A stretch of 64,000 bases of DNA, taken from Dendrolimus kikuchii. Its lineage: Eukaryota > Arthropoda > Insecta > Lepidoptera > Lasiocampidae. The notes under the pieces were generated by a model. That model was given only the letters and a program-made list of their open reading frames with translations. It made no database searches and was not told the DNA's origin. How positions within the stretch are numbered: position 1 is the stretch's first letter; each line of letters opens with the position of its first letter. The translations under genes and the position numbers were made by a program. The DNA is taken from NCBI GenBank assembly GCA_019925095.2, contig CM034388.1, positions 32,003,502-32,067,501 on the forward strand, in the 5' to 3' direction. This document shows positions 1-11,471 of this stretch, piece after piece.

Positions 1-89
1 TCTTACAAGGACTTGTACACTCGATTTAATAATGAGTTTATTGATTAATATACATGAAACTTGAGAATATGTGAAACATATATATATGA

Positions 90-1967
90 AACAAAGCTAG
101 TGGCCCAGACGGTATTCCGGCCATAGTACTCAAAACCTGTGCGCCTGAGCTCGCTCCGATTTTGACACGCCTCTTTCGCCTCTCTCTAAAGACTGGACAA
201 GTACCGCAGTCTTGGAAGCTAGCTAACATACAGCCAGTGCCCAAAAAAGGTAGCCGTGCCGACCCTGCTAACTACAGGCCCATATCAATTACGTCCATAC
301 TTTGTAAAAGTATGGAACGTATTTTGAACGTCCGGCTCTTGGCGTACCTAGAAGACAATGACCTTCTGAGTGACCGACAATATGGCTTCCGCCGAAACCG
401 GTCAACGGGAGATCTTCTTGCGTACGTCACCCATATCTGTAATGAGGCAATCGAGAGATATGGAGAGACGATGGCCGTCTCTCTTGACATCTCGAAAGCC
501 TTTGACAGGGTATGGCACGACGCCCTCATAAGCAAGCTTCCAACTTATGGATTGCCTACCGGTCTTTGCGCATGGATATCCGATTTCCTGAGGGATAGAT
601 CGATCAGAGTAGTCATTGACGGATGCACATCTGATCAAATGGCTATAAATGCCGGAGTCCCTCAGGGATCGGTGCTCTCTGCAACACTTTTCGTGCTGCA
701 TATAAACGACTTGCTGAAACCCGGTATTTTGGGGTATGCAGATGACAGCACTGTTGTAGAGAGCTATACATCCAACGCGCGAGCCAGTAGCTCCCAGATT
801 CAGTCACCGGCTGGCTTAGGGGTTCTATCATGGAGTTGCTGAATCTCTATCAAGCTGCGGTCTCATCTTTGGGATGGCTCAGCTAAATACCAGTTAGAGA
901 CACTCGATTCAATAGAGAAAAGAGCTAGGAAACTGATAGGCAATAACCAACTATTCGACGAGAGGCTTCAGAGCCTAAGTCATCGACGTAAGGTCGCCAG
1001 TTTGTCGGTATTCTATAGGATACACTTCGGGGAGTGTGCCACGGAATTACATGAATTGGTTCCTCCCTCACCATTCTACCACCGGACAAGCAGACGTACG
1101 CACTCACGCCACCGATATATGGTGGAAATACCAACGAAGCGGACGAAACGCTATGCTTCCTCTTTCATCATACGCACCGCTGAAGAGTGGAACTCTTTAC
1201 CGTCGTCTGTTTTTCCTGAAAAATATAATCTAGGTGTCTTTAAGTCTCGCGTGAACAGGTATCTTCTAGGTAAGCGTGCTCCACCTTAGACTGCATTTCC
1301 ACCTGACGTCAGGTGCAATGTCAGTCAAGGCGCGGGTGGGGCCCCTTGGGGCATAGGGGTTCTCACTCACCCGCACACGCCGTCGAGATGAGAGCGCAAG
1401 TGTTCCGCGCGCGCTCATTTCTCCTCCCGTGGGGCGCGTTACAGACCGCCCCACGCCCGGACTAGACATGGACGACGCTGGGGATTTAATCCCCCGGCAA
1501 TGGAAGAGGCCTCGTGAGGGAGGCCCACGCCTGCCAGGGCATGCGGAGCCGGGAATCCCAATTACCCGTAGCCCTGGCATAAGGCGCAGGACGGAACACC
1601 CAGGGGTTTTAGTGGGTATCCCTAACTGGGGAGTGGCAATAGCGTGGCACCAGTTTTGACTGGGCGCGCTAGTGCCACCCCCGATCTGGCGAATCCCACA
1701 CACGGGTCGCGAATTATTCCCCCAGGCTATTCCGACCGGCGATTGCATTTCCAGCAATCCTGACTATAGGCGACTGCTAGTGGTATAGAGGGAAAGTCTG
1801 CCCGTCGCCATGTTCGGAGAACATGGACAAATGGGCAGACGGTGACTCGCCAGTCCCTGCATGGGCCTCAAAAAATGCCATAGAAGACAGGGGCAACATG
1901 GGTGTGAGTGGCTAAGGGGTGTAGAGAGGTGGGGTGCAGGTTCACCGTTATTATTATTATTATTATA
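90..1967 (+). mobile_element. Non-LTR retrotransposon (LINE) fragment, RT region to 3' tail
   Basis: Reverse-transcriptase region of a Jockey/CR1-like LINE, 5'-truncated and broken. Seen: from about 93 the frame reads SGPDGIP, then NYRPISITS, QYGFRRNRST, LDISKAFDRVWHD, GVPQGSVLSA and the catalytic YADD (near 735-750). The frame is lost at about 780-850, and the C-terminal part resumes at 850-1289 (KRARKLIGN, then [13 protein letters not shown]), so part of the thumb region is deleted. A GC-rich 3' untranslated region follows to a (TTA)n microsatellite tail at about 1949-1965. Its end lies only about 30 bp before the acceptor of the first SLC22 exon. The exact clade is not resolved. Confidence 0.85.
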
Positions 1968-1995
1968 GTTAAATAAATGCACTTAAAAATTTCAG

Positions 1996-4900
1996 TGGTG
2001 GAACTGGCTCGGCCCTCGTTGAGGGCGGCGTTCGCGTGCGCCACCGGCGTCGCGTACGGCATGGGGGGCATGCTGTTCTCGTTGATCGCGTGGCGTACGC
2101 AGTACTGGCGCCATCTGCTGTGGGTGATTCACTCGTTCGCGCTGCTGCTGCCGCTGTACTGGCTGCTGCTGCCGGAGAGCCCGCGGTGGCTGTTCGTCAA
2201 GGGCCGCGCCAACGAGATCGTCGCCGCTATTAAGAGGGCTGCCAAGTGGAATAAGGTCCATCTCGCAAATCAACTCATTCTTTAAGCAGCACTTGCATCT
2301 TTTTACTTCTATAAAGGCAACGCCTTACACTGAAATTCACCCAGCTTGATGACAAACTATTTACGTCGATATATATAAAACTAATGCCACTTTTCGTTGT
2401 AATTTCATAACTTGAGAACGACTTTACCGATTTTGATGAAATTTTGTGTTTTTTTTTTTTATTGAAGGAGATCAGCAGACAGGCAGACGGCCCACTTGAT
2501 GGAAAGCGGTTACCATCGCCTATGGACATTTGCAACACCAAGTTGCTGCAAATGCGCTGCTGCTCTCTTAAGGGAAACTGGAACCTGGTCACTAATGCCG
2601 GAACACAACTCAAGGTTGTTATGGCGACATGCTTTAGACCAGGGGTGGTAGCCATCCAGTCGGGCAAATGCCCTACCACCTGGCTGTGGGTTGTTAAGTC
2701 GCCTTTTACGACAGGCCGCCCGGCCGCAGGAAATTGTATTCTTTCTCCGTTCCTGCACGGATGTGTGTTTGAGTGGGTCCCGGGATGGTTTAGATTTGCA
2801 ATTAGAACGGCGCTGAGATTGGGTTCTAGAATTCTCCTAATCACCTGGAGCGATTTTGGTGATTTTGTTTTTGTGTGTTTGAGTGGGTACCTGCATGGTT
2901 TAGATTCGCAATTAGAACCGGTAGGTGGCGCTGAGATCGGGTTCTAGAATTTTATTTTTTAAAGGCAGGACAATGTCTGCCGTGGCCGCTTGTAAAATTA
3001 TAAATAATACACTATCGAACATTGCCACAGGTGCTACTGGACGAGGCGACAATAAAAAGACTAAGCGAATTAACAACGAGGCAAGAGGAGCAGAAGCAGA
3101 CGGGCAACCCGTGGCTGCGGCTGCTCAAGTCGAAGGTCCTGATGGCCCGCTTCGGGGTTTGCAGCTGGTGCTGGATTGCGGTCTCCTTCGTGTACTACGG
3201 CCTCACCATCAACTCGGTCTCCCTCTCAGGCGATAAATACGTGAACTTCGCTCTCAACATGTCAATGGAGATCGTCGCTTCCCTCCTGCTCATGATGGCG
3301 TTGGAACGGTTCGGCCGCAAATGGAGCATATTCCTCGCGTTCACGGTTTGCGGAGTTGCCTGTGTCGTTCCTTATTTTATTTGTAAGTTCAGAATCACTC
3401 TCGTAACTGTCATACTTAGCTATAGAGATGCATGCTGTATATCTCTTGAAGAACTTAGAGAACTATTGTGTATTAAAAGATCACCACCAATCTATGCATA
3501 CAATAGGACTGTAGATTTTTTTTTTATTGCAGGAGATCAGCAGACAGGCAGACGGCCCACTTGATGAAAAGCGGTTACCATCGCCTATGGACATTTGCAA
3601 CAACAAAGGTGCTACAAATGCGCTACTGCTCTCTTAAGGGAGACTGGAACCTGGTCACTAATGCCGGAACACAACTCAAGGTTGTTATGGAGACATACTT
3701 TAGAGCAGGGGTGGTAGCCATCCAGTCGGGCAAATGCCCTACCACCTGGCTGTGGGTTGTTTTGTCACCTCTTACGATAGGTCGCCCAAACGCAGGAAAT
3801 TGTATTCTTTCTCCGTTCCTGCACGGATAGTAGATTTCTGTACAATGAAAAAAAATGCTAAAAACCGAGTCAGGGGGATGTAAGAAGTGAAATAAAACTA
3901 ATTTAGATTTATCAGAGGGCTGGTGCTTACCTCGGCCAACGGATCAGTATGGCGATCCAGCGAGGAAACGTAGCCAGCCTTCTGGGCACCTTACCTATAG
4001 AAGACGGTGATCTGGGCTCAGTATTCTACTTATAGTCTTGAGGGACTATGAGTAGAATACAATACAAATAAGTTCAGTTTTCTTGCATTGTATTCGATTA
4101 TATGTAATTTTATTTTGTTAAATATAACAACAATATGCATTTTATTTAGATTTTTTTCAATTTTTTTGTTTCTCTGTTTGTCTGTTTGTACCGGCTAATG
4201 TCCGAAACGGCTGGACCGATTTAAATGAAATTTTGTATGGTGGTAGATTATAACCCTGGTCAACATATAGGATACTTTTGATGTCGAAAAATTAAAGAGT
4301 TCTCGTGGGATAGTAAAAAAAACCGCACCACGCGTACGAAGTCGCGGGCATCAGCTAGTGGTCTAATAAAATTTAATCCGCTTTCAATATTAGGGCTGAG
4401 GGAGCAGTGAAAGTCATACAAAAAATTATCCGTGCAGAAACTGAGAAAAAATACAATTTCCTGCGTTGGTGCGGCCTGTCGTAAGAGGCGACTTAACAAC
4501 CCACAGCCAGGTGGTAGGGCATTCGCCCGACTGGATGGCTACCACCCCTGCTCTAAAGTATGTCGCCATAACAACCTTGAATTGTGGTCCGGCATTAGTG
4601 TCCAGGTTCCAGTCTCCCTTAAGAGAGCAGGTTGCAAAAGTCCATAGGCGATGGTAACCGCTTTCCATCAAGTGGGCCGTCTGCCTGTCTGCTGATCTCC
4701 TGCAATAAAAAAGAATAATAAAGTCCTAACGAAAATGGTCGCGACCCTTTTTTTTTTTATTGCAGAAGTTCAACAGACAGGCAGACGGCCCACTTGATGG
4801 AAAGCGGTTACCATCGCCTATGGACATTTGTAACACCAAAGGTGCTACAAATGCGCTGCTGCTCTCTTAAGGGAGACTGGAACCTGGTCACTAATGCCGG

Positions 4901-7679
4901 AACACAACACAAGGTTGTTATGGCGGCATACTCTAGACCAGGGGTGGTCGCCATCCAGTCGAGCAAATACCCTACCACCTGGCAAATACATTTCGGCTTA
5001 TTCAAAACGAATAGGGTCGTAATGGAAATGTGTTGAGGTTGTTATTATTTAATTCGGTCAGTTTTAGGCAACACCCCTTCTGTGAGTGTTGCGTGATGGT
5101 GTGCTGATGGTGTGGTGTTGGCAGCGCACAGCGGCACCGGCATGGGCCTGTACTTCGTGGGCAAGCTGGCGATCACGTTCGCCTTTAACTCCGTGTACGT
5201 GTTCACGGCGGAGCTGTTCCCGACGGACGCGCGCTCCTCCGCGCTCGCCGCCTGCTCGCTCGTCGGCCGCGTCGGCTCCATTCTAGCCCCGCAGACGCCC
5301 TTGCTCGTAATTACGCAATATAATAATAATAATATAATAATCTGCGGAGTGACGCTCGCGGACCGCGTTCGTAATACCGAACTAAGAAAGAGAGTTGGTC
5401 TGAAAGAGAGTGTCGGGGTGAAGGTAAGGAAAGGAATGCATGATGAAAGAATGACTAAACAGATATACAATGCAAAAGTGCCACGACACACCTTCCATGA
5501 TCAAATTGATCGTGTACTAGCGGAGGGTGATGTCAGGAGCCTTAAGAACAGACGAGTGTGCATGACAAGAGTTATGAATGTCAAAGAAGCAAGTGAGGTG
5601 TGTAAGAATAAGCTTGAATGACGCTCTGTTGTTCGTGCCTACCCCGCAAGGGAACTGGCGTGAAGTTATGTATGTATGTATGTAATATAATAATAATAAT
5701 CGGCAGACAAACACACACATTGTATATCCCCAAATTAAGCAAGTTACGCTTGTGTTATGGGTAATATACAACGGAGTACTCTGGGGCCGATCCCAGACAC
5801 CCAGACCATAGTAAATAACGGAGAAAATACGTTTCCGAAATTTACTATACCAGGAATCGAACCCGGAGCCTCTGCGTTGCAGTGAGGTAGGCCGGCAAAG
5901 GCTTAGCCCGCTCAACCACAGAGGCCGACATTCTTTTACTGTTATCTCCTTTTTCCGACCGCGCTCGACAATGTCCATGTGATGTTTTTTTTTGCAACTT
6001 TGTACATACATACATAACTTCACGCCAGTTCCCTTGCGGGGTAGGCACGAACAACAGAGCGCTATAAAATTATTCAGTACAATTGTCCTGTTAGAAACCA
6101 TTTGAAGCCTACGACCTGTATAGAGATGTATTTGTTTATGAAAGCACGGGTCAATGTGTAGACTACTTTAGACGCGTGACTGTTTATGACGTGACGGCCG
6201 AAGAAAGACAAAGGGCGAGGAGAACCTCGTCGCGACCTTTGTGCCGGTAACTACTACAAAACAGCTTTTGAAGTTGAGTTTCATACATACATACATAACT
6301 TCACGCCAGTCCCTTGCGGGGTAGGCATGAGCAACAGAGCGCCATTCAGGCTTATTCTTACACACCTCACTCGCTACTTTGACATTCATAGCTCTTGTCA
6401 TGCACGCTCGTCTGTTCTTAAGGCTCCTGACATCACCTTTGCAACTTTGTGACTGTTTTATTTTCTTATGTCACGCGCAAATTGTCAGATTATTGAAATG
6501 TAGACTTTGTGCATGTAATTAACTCGCCTTGTCTTAATCTGACGCGCAATTTAGTCAAAGCGATAGTTTTTTTACTATTCTGATCGGCTACCCTAAACGC
6601 ACGACCCTATATGAAGAGTTCATGTATGGTGGGGGTACATAACAGAGGCAAGGTTTCTCCCCTTATGTTATTCTGCCACGCTTGAATAAATCCCAAAATC
6701 CCCTCTTGGCCTCCCCTACTATATACCAAGTCTACATCATAATCGATACATATAGATTATGTTACTCACTTACTTTTTAACCGACTTCAAAAAAGGAGGA
6801 GTTTCTCAATTAGTCGGAATCTTTTTTTTTTATTATATGTTCACTGATTACTCTGAGATTTATGATCCGATTTACGTGATTCTTTTTTTGTTCGACGCGG
6901 AATAGCTGCCATTTGGTCCCCTAAAAATTTGAAATAGTTTGGCCCAGTAGTTTTCATTTTATGAACATTTTTTATGAAAATTTTTCCATTCCGTTCCATA
7001 TATACACCGATTACGCTGAGATTTATGATCCGATTTACGTGATTCTTGTTTAGTTTGATGCGGAATAGTTGGCATTTGGTCCCCTAAAGATTTAACATAG
7101 TTTGGCCCCGTAGTTTTCATTTTACGAACATTTTTTTGTTCCCGTTTCTTGGAACCTATATTTTTTAAGGAGCGCAGCACCTTTCGTAGATCTACCCATA
7201 CATAGCTAGACACTAAAAAGTAACACAAAAATAAAAAAACCGACTTCATAAACTAAAAAGTATAAAATAACTTATTTCTAAAGCTATTATTATTAATATA
7301 TATTATCTAAAACATCTTAAAGTCGGTGCTTAGATTTTTTTTAAACAAAGTTTTTTTTCTTTTTTTGCTCCATACTTAGAAGTGGCTATCATCTCCCAAA
7401 AGCATTTTGTTATGGTCTCAATCTCTTGAATAATAAGCAAACAAAATGATTGATTATCTAAATATTCTATATAAACAGAGCCTATACGTGCAAGCGTTGC
7501 TGTACGGCGCGTGCTCGGCGCTGGCGGCGTGCGCGGTGGTGTTCATGCCGGAGACGCGCCGCGCGAGACTGCCCATGGACGCCGGCGACGCGGAGCGGGT
7601 GCGGCCGGGGGGCGGAGGGCCGGCCGCGCCGCAGCCCCCGCGCCCCGCCGCCCCGGTCGTCCACTCCGCCGACACGTGA
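1996..7679 (+). CDS. SLC22-type organic ion transporter (MFS), 3' half, four exons
   Basis: Multipass plasma-membrane carrier of the organic cation/anion transporter family; the substrate cannot be told. Exons: 1996-2255, 3031-3382, 5125-5306, 7479-7679 (TGA). Phases agree throughout (1 base carried in, then 0, 1, 0), giving 331 codons with the stop. Seen: exon one has the family landmark PESPRWLF after a hydrophobic helix pair and is followed by a charged loop. Exon two has a YYGLTIN helix and ERFGRKW. Exon three has AELFPTDARSS and GRVGSILAP, matching the conserved late-loop motif ELxPTxxR. Exon four has a last helix, the PETR signature and a Pro/Ala-rich tail. Acceptors are good; the donor after exon one (AAG|GTCCAT) is weak. 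The N-terminal half (helices 1-4) must lie left of the window. Introns carry at least four copies of the ~320-bp retroposon and two other repeats. Confidence 0.85.
2447..2761 (-). repeat. ~320-bp retroposon, copy 1
   Basis: Near full-length copy. On the minus strand it begins ATCCGTGCAGGAACGGAG, contains GTCGTAAAAGGCGACTTAA and ends in AATAAA plus poly-A (seen as the T-run at 2450-2460). It lies in an SLC22 intron. Confidence 0.85.
2765..2985 (+). repeat. Duplicated short repeat, possibly Helitron-like
   Basis: A segment containing GTGTGTTTGAGTGGGT and GGTTTAGATT(T/C)GCAATTAGAAC occurs twice (about 2762-2835 and 2873-2948), ending in TTCTAGAATTTTATTTTTTAAAGGCAG. A related end occurs at 9100-9150. 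Family not identified. Confidence 0.4.
3516..3829 (-). repeat. ~320-bp retroposon, copy 2
   Basis: Full-length copy in the same orientation as copy 1, directly downstream of SLC22 exon two. The poly-A is seen as the T-run at 3516-3525. Confidence 0.85.
4165..4362 (+). repeat. Lepidopteran repeat ending in ...GCGGGCATCAGCTAGT
   Basis: Contains AACGGCTGGACCGATTT and ends GAAGTCGCGGGCATCAGCTAGT. A sister copy is at 23080-23242 and a related end at 9025-9155. CTAG-type ends suggest a Helitron-like nonautonomous family, but no 5' TC boundary was fixed. Confidence 0.45.
4428..4712 (+). repeat. ~320-bp retroposon, copy 3 (opposite orientation)
   Basis: Copy in plus orientation, from ATCCGTGCAGAAACTGAG to the tail TGCAATAAAAAA. 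It forms an inverted pair with copy 4, 35 bp away. Confidence 0.85.
4748..4984 (-). repeat. ~320-bp retroposon, copy 4, 5'-truncated
   Basis: Poly-A appears as the T-run at 4748-4758. The copy stops at CCTACCACCTGGC (4984), the same internal base at which copy 8 stops. Confidence 0.85.
5341..5683 (+). mobile_element. LINE ORF2 C-terminal remnant with (TATG)n tail
   Basis: Reads [20 protein letters not shown], then after an internal deletion [19 protein letters not shown] and ASEVCKNK, followed by GGGAACTGGCGTGAAGTT and a TATG-repeat tail. Same family as 16748-17275. It begins about 35 bp after the donor of SLC22 exon three. Confidence 0.75.
5685..5929 (-). repeat. tRNA-derived SINE, copy 1
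   Basis: On the minus strand an A-box-like TGTGGTTGAGCGGGCTAAG (5902-5920) precedes a B box GGTTCGATTCC (within 5851-5864), the spacing of a pol III internal promoter. The 3' end is an (ATT)n tail. Two other copies lie at 40822 and 62914. Confidence 0.8.
6000..6062 (-). repeat. Short 3' tail of the TATG-tailed LINE
   Basis: Minus-strand copy of the last ~60 bp (GTTCCCTTGCGGGGTAGGC on the plus strand) with TACA repeats. Confidence 0.65.
6283..6440 (-). repeat. 3' fragment of the TATG-tailed LINE
   Basis: Longer minus-strand 3' fragment encoding remains of the [18 protein letters not shown] C-terminus, with (CATA)n at the left edge. Confidence 0.7.
6774..7332. repeat. ACCGACTTC-type interspersed repeat, uninterrupted copy
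   Basis: Starts TTAACCGACTTCAAAAAAGG and ends AAGTCGGTGCTTAG, with two internal copies of a ~200-bp segment (GATTTATGATCCGATTTACG occurs at about 6858 and 7020). Its right part (7235-7332) is the empty-site counterpart of 15880-16326. It lies just upstream of the last SLC22 exon. Confidence 0.65.
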
Positions 7680-8030
7680 CCTCACCCGGACGACGGCTGC
7701 CTGTTGACTGTTGAGTCCTTCGCGATGAGTGATATGTGATATGGCACATGCCGGACGCTACATGTCGATGTATTTTTTGTAGAGAGGGGAAAGTCGTGTG
7801 CGTGCGACATGCGAACGGGTGTAATTTGCCAGGTTAAGCATCCCCGAAGGAATGCTATTGCCACCCGAGTCGGAGATACGCGTTGAATCCCTCGATGCAG
7901 TGTTCGGTGTTTCGCCGTTACGACAGGACCAAAGATAGATAGTCTAGCCAAATGGTGGTGCCGCGGGAATGTAACTTGAAAAATAATATACAAATGACGA
8001 GGCTGTATGGTTTAGCACCTTTGCCTGTTC
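7680..8030. other. 3' flank of the SLC22-type gene
   Basis: Mixed-composition sequence after the stop codon with no repeat, ORF or clear AATAAA recognised; presumably the 3' untranslated region. Confidence 0.4.
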
Positions 8031-8290
8031 TTTTTTTTATTGCAGGAGATCAGCAGACCGGTAGACGGCCCACTCGATGGAAAGCGGTTACCATCGCCTA
8101 TGGACATTTGCACAAATGCGCTGCTGCTCTCTTAAGGGAGACTGGAACCTGGTCACTAATGCCGGAACACAACTTAAGGTTGTTATGGCGACATACTTTA
8201 GAGCAGGGGTGGTAGCCATCCAGTCGGGCAAACGCCCTACCACCTGGCTGTGGGTTGTTTGAAATTGTATTGTTGCTCCGTTCCTGCACG
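8031..8290 (-). repeat. ~320-bp retroposon, copy 5
   Basis: Copy with two small internal deletions: the CACCAAAGGTGCTA block and the TAAGTCGCCTCTTACGAC block are missing. Confidence 0.85.
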
Positions 8291-9024
8291 CAATAAAAAA
8301 AAAGTTCTTCAGATATTGAAGAACAACAGATATTCTAGACACCTCCGGGTCGACAGTGGATAAATAAAAATCCACAACACATGGATAGTTGATACTTTAA
8401 TCCCACAGGCAGAGCGTCACGAAAGAACACATTAAAATACAATAATTGGTATTGATGATTTACAGTGGTTTTGCCGGGAAGGAAGTACTTTATATCTGTA
8501 AGTCATTATATGACAGAATTGTTTTTTTTTTTTTTGGTTGATGATGTGACGGGCAACAAATACTGTGCACGTAGTGCCGCCACACCACTACTACTATTTT
8601 AAAAATTGTATTTGTTTCCCCAAATGTAGTAGTAGTGTAGCATAGCGGATAGAATAGGGCCGGCCTCCTATTCATTCAGTCTACACCCATCCTTGAAATA
8701 CGTGTTTGTAGCATAGTTATGTACTTAAACGTATTTAAGGAACAGACCGAGTTATAAGGATCTCTCTATTGCAAGATGTATTTTTGTCACGCACGTTTAT
8801 TAAGCCTGTTATGTATAAACATCTTAAAAAAACCTAGCAATTATAGTTTTGCAAAATACTCAGAACATCAGTGTAGCCATTCATTTGTTATAATCTTTTC
8901 CAGCCTTCCGATTTCGGCAATGGTGATTGCATTTAAACTCATTTTCATTTGTCTGATTTTAAACGTCTTTTCTTCATATATTATTAACAAACTCGTGTTA
9001 GTTACACCATTTATAACTCAAGAA
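8291..9024. other. Intergenic AT-rich sequence
   Basis: Contains a T-run at 8521-8536 followed by a short repeat-like stretch (TGATGATGTGACGGGCAAC). No gene recognised. Confidence 0.4.
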
Positions 9025-9155
9025 CGGCTGGACCGATTTTTATGATTTTTGTGTTTTTGGAATTATTATTGTCTTCGTCCGGAATAGGATACTGCAATCG
9101 GGTTCTAGATTTTTATTTTTTAAGGGCAGGACAATGACTGCCGGGTACAGCTAGT
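9025..9155 (+). repeat. Short repeat ending GGGTACAGCTAGTTG
   Basis: Carries GAACGGCTGGACCGATTTT and a CTAGTT end, like the repeats at 4165 and 23080. Confidence 0.45.
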
Positions 9156-9922
9156 TGTTTACAAATACGTCTCATGCGGCTTTGAGATTCACCTTGCTCA
9201 ATTGCGACTTCCGTGGTACAAGCCATGTTTATATCTTATTGTTACGAGTTACGGGACTCGAATTAAAATGCCGTTGAAATTACTATAGAATTTATTAGAA
9301 CTATACAAACACGTATAACACAGGTACAAATATAACTGGACGCAACCAGTACTAACGTGATGCACGATTTAATAACACACGCAAAGTCCGTCACTAAATA
9401 GCTCATCGAATGTACAAACGTCTTGCTCGTGTCGTAACCGTCGCTTTACTGCCTCACCCCTTCGTTTGGGCATGATTTTATACTAAAAGTATACAATATG
9501 TCTCGACTCGACCGCAAATAATCATTTCCAAGAATCACACCTGGCCAATGCCTGCCATAAAGAATTACAATACACAATAGGCTGTTTTTAATTACAAATT
9601 TTAAACACAAAGTAAACAAAAGAAATGCAAATGCGGAAAGGTAATAAAGTGTGCTTTATGGCAGGCAGGTGTGCATTCACTGTTGTCGGCATGTAACATT
9701 ATTACTGCAAGAATTTTTATGTTCCCATTGCCAGCAAGAAATAGAAAAATTAAATTTTCTTCTTTGTTGTTCGCACAAATTGATTATGGCACCCCGGCTC
9801 CCGAGGATGTAGGGACATTACGGTCCACGTGCCGAGGCTAACGAGCTCGCAGCATCAACCATTTTGTAAACACAAAACTATTCTAATGTAATTGTTAGTA
9901 ATTTAAAACTATTAGTAACTTT
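9156..9922. other. Intergenic sequence
   Basis: No ORF of note, no recognised repeat and no RNA gene seen. Confidence 0.4.
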
Positions 9923-11113
9923 TAGGGATGGGCCGAAATTTGTATTACATTCGCTTTGACCGAATTTCGGCATTGAGCCGAACTTGCATTCGGCCGAAAT
10001 TCGGTTTAAACGCCGAACATTCGGTGCAAGGAAAAAATAAAATACCTACTTATACTATTTTGACTGATGTTAATAGAAATCATATCTATCAAGACCGTAA
10101 TATAAAAATTGGCATCTATATACTCGTGGTAATTTATTTTAGTTAGGAACATGTAAAAGTTAACGTGCAATGTGATAAAAAATAAATAAAATTAGTTCTT
10201 GATTGAGTCTTTGCCTAATTAAATAGACATCAAATTAAAACAAAAATAAAATAAACTTATTATTCCTCTAAGAAACATCAGAAAGTAGTGTAACTGCTTA
10301 ATTATAATGCATAACTTGAATTTTAAAAAACACGTCTAAGGGTCATCAGCAATTATAAACTTATTTATTTAATTTGTTTGGGAAACGTACACAAATTAAT
10401 ATTCTTAAATATAAAACACAAAATTAATACGTATATCAATCAAGTTTCCACTAAAAAATAATTTATACAATAAAAATAAAAAATTGTCTCAAATAATTAA
10501 TTACAAAATTTAATTTAAGTTTGATTGAAATCGCTTTTTACGAATTAAACATGAATTTGGTTTTTTTTTCAATCAAAATTCTAAAATCTATTCTTTTATC
10601 CACCTAATCATACGTAAAATTTATTACAGGCAGGTTATGGTGTAAAAAAGCCAAAAATTCGGTGTTATCAAGTTGGCGTCAGTTTTTGGCGGGAACTGAA
10701 AGGAGATGTTGTGCTGTGCAGTTTTATTTTCTAAAAATGTGTAAAATTACTCTAAAATGAACAATAGTTGTAGGATATTGATAGTTTTTGAGTAGTAATT
10801 ATGTGTTTTTGTGAGAAATGTGAACTGTATAGTGAAATGTGGCCTTTTGAGTTTTCACAAGAACTCCGTTGAATGGCGTTAGTTGTAGCCTACAATACAA
10901 CTGCGCGATTATTATACGAAGACTTAAACATCAGAATTGGCTGTATGGACTAGATTCCTTTGCCTGCCTTTGTGGCGAATACAACTACTACTACTACTCA
11001 AGTTGACGTTGTCAACAGGTCACGATGTGTTGCTCTTGAGAAAGCATGGCGAAATCAAACCGAAGTTCGGCCGAAATTCGTAGTCGGTTCAAACCACATT
11101 CGGCCCATCCCTA
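9923..11113. mobile_element. hAT-type nonautonomous DNA transposon, 1191 bp
   Basis: Perfect 15-bp terminal inverted repeats (TAGGGATGGGCCGAA at 9923-9937 and its complement ending at 11113) are flanked by the 8-bp direct repeat GTAACTTT (9915-9922 and 11114-11121). An 8-bp duplication with TAGGGATGGGC-like ends is the hAT signature. Subterminal TTCGGCCGAAATTCGG palindromes are clustered at both ends. There is no transposase ORF. A copy of the E2F-box repeat is nested at about 10674-10990. Confidence 0.9.
10674..10990 (+). repeat. E2F-box repeat, copy 1 (nested in the hAT element)
   Basis: Begins GTTTTTGGCGGGAACTGAAA and runs through GTGCTGTGCAGTTTTATTTT to ACAAGAACTCCGTTGAATGG. Its distal part differs from the 14.5-kb copies and resembles the 36.9-kb copy. 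Confidence 0.75.
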
Positions 11114-11471
11114 GTAACTTTATATGTCCTTAGAGAAATGGACGTGCTCTGCGCAAAATGAATATAAAACTCATTACTTGTACTTAGATGCCAAAAGTAC
11201 TAACTTGTAGGTACTTAGTGTATCGTTTGAGCTGTGATACTTATTGTACTTATAAATAAACTATTCAACAAAGTTTCGTTTTATATTTTCATATTTCAAA
11301 TAATACGCATGTTTGTAATAATATCTTTATTTCTAAATTATTATAATTTAAAACAACATAACAATAAAAATAAAGTCATAGCAACTTTGAGCATTCTGTC
11401 GTGAAAACCCTTTTTTTGTAAGTATATAAAGGAGCTTACAAACTCAATATGAATAAGGTCGTTTGTGTCGA

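Noticed and set aside
2444..2947. Protein-coding reading of the ~320-bp repeat
   Set aside because: The same frame recurs in a dozen dispersed copies with indels; it is a repeat, not a gene.
5851..5920. tRNA gene suggested by A and B boxes
   Set aside because: The sequence cannot fold as a full cloverleaf, and it recurs with a tail as a SINE.
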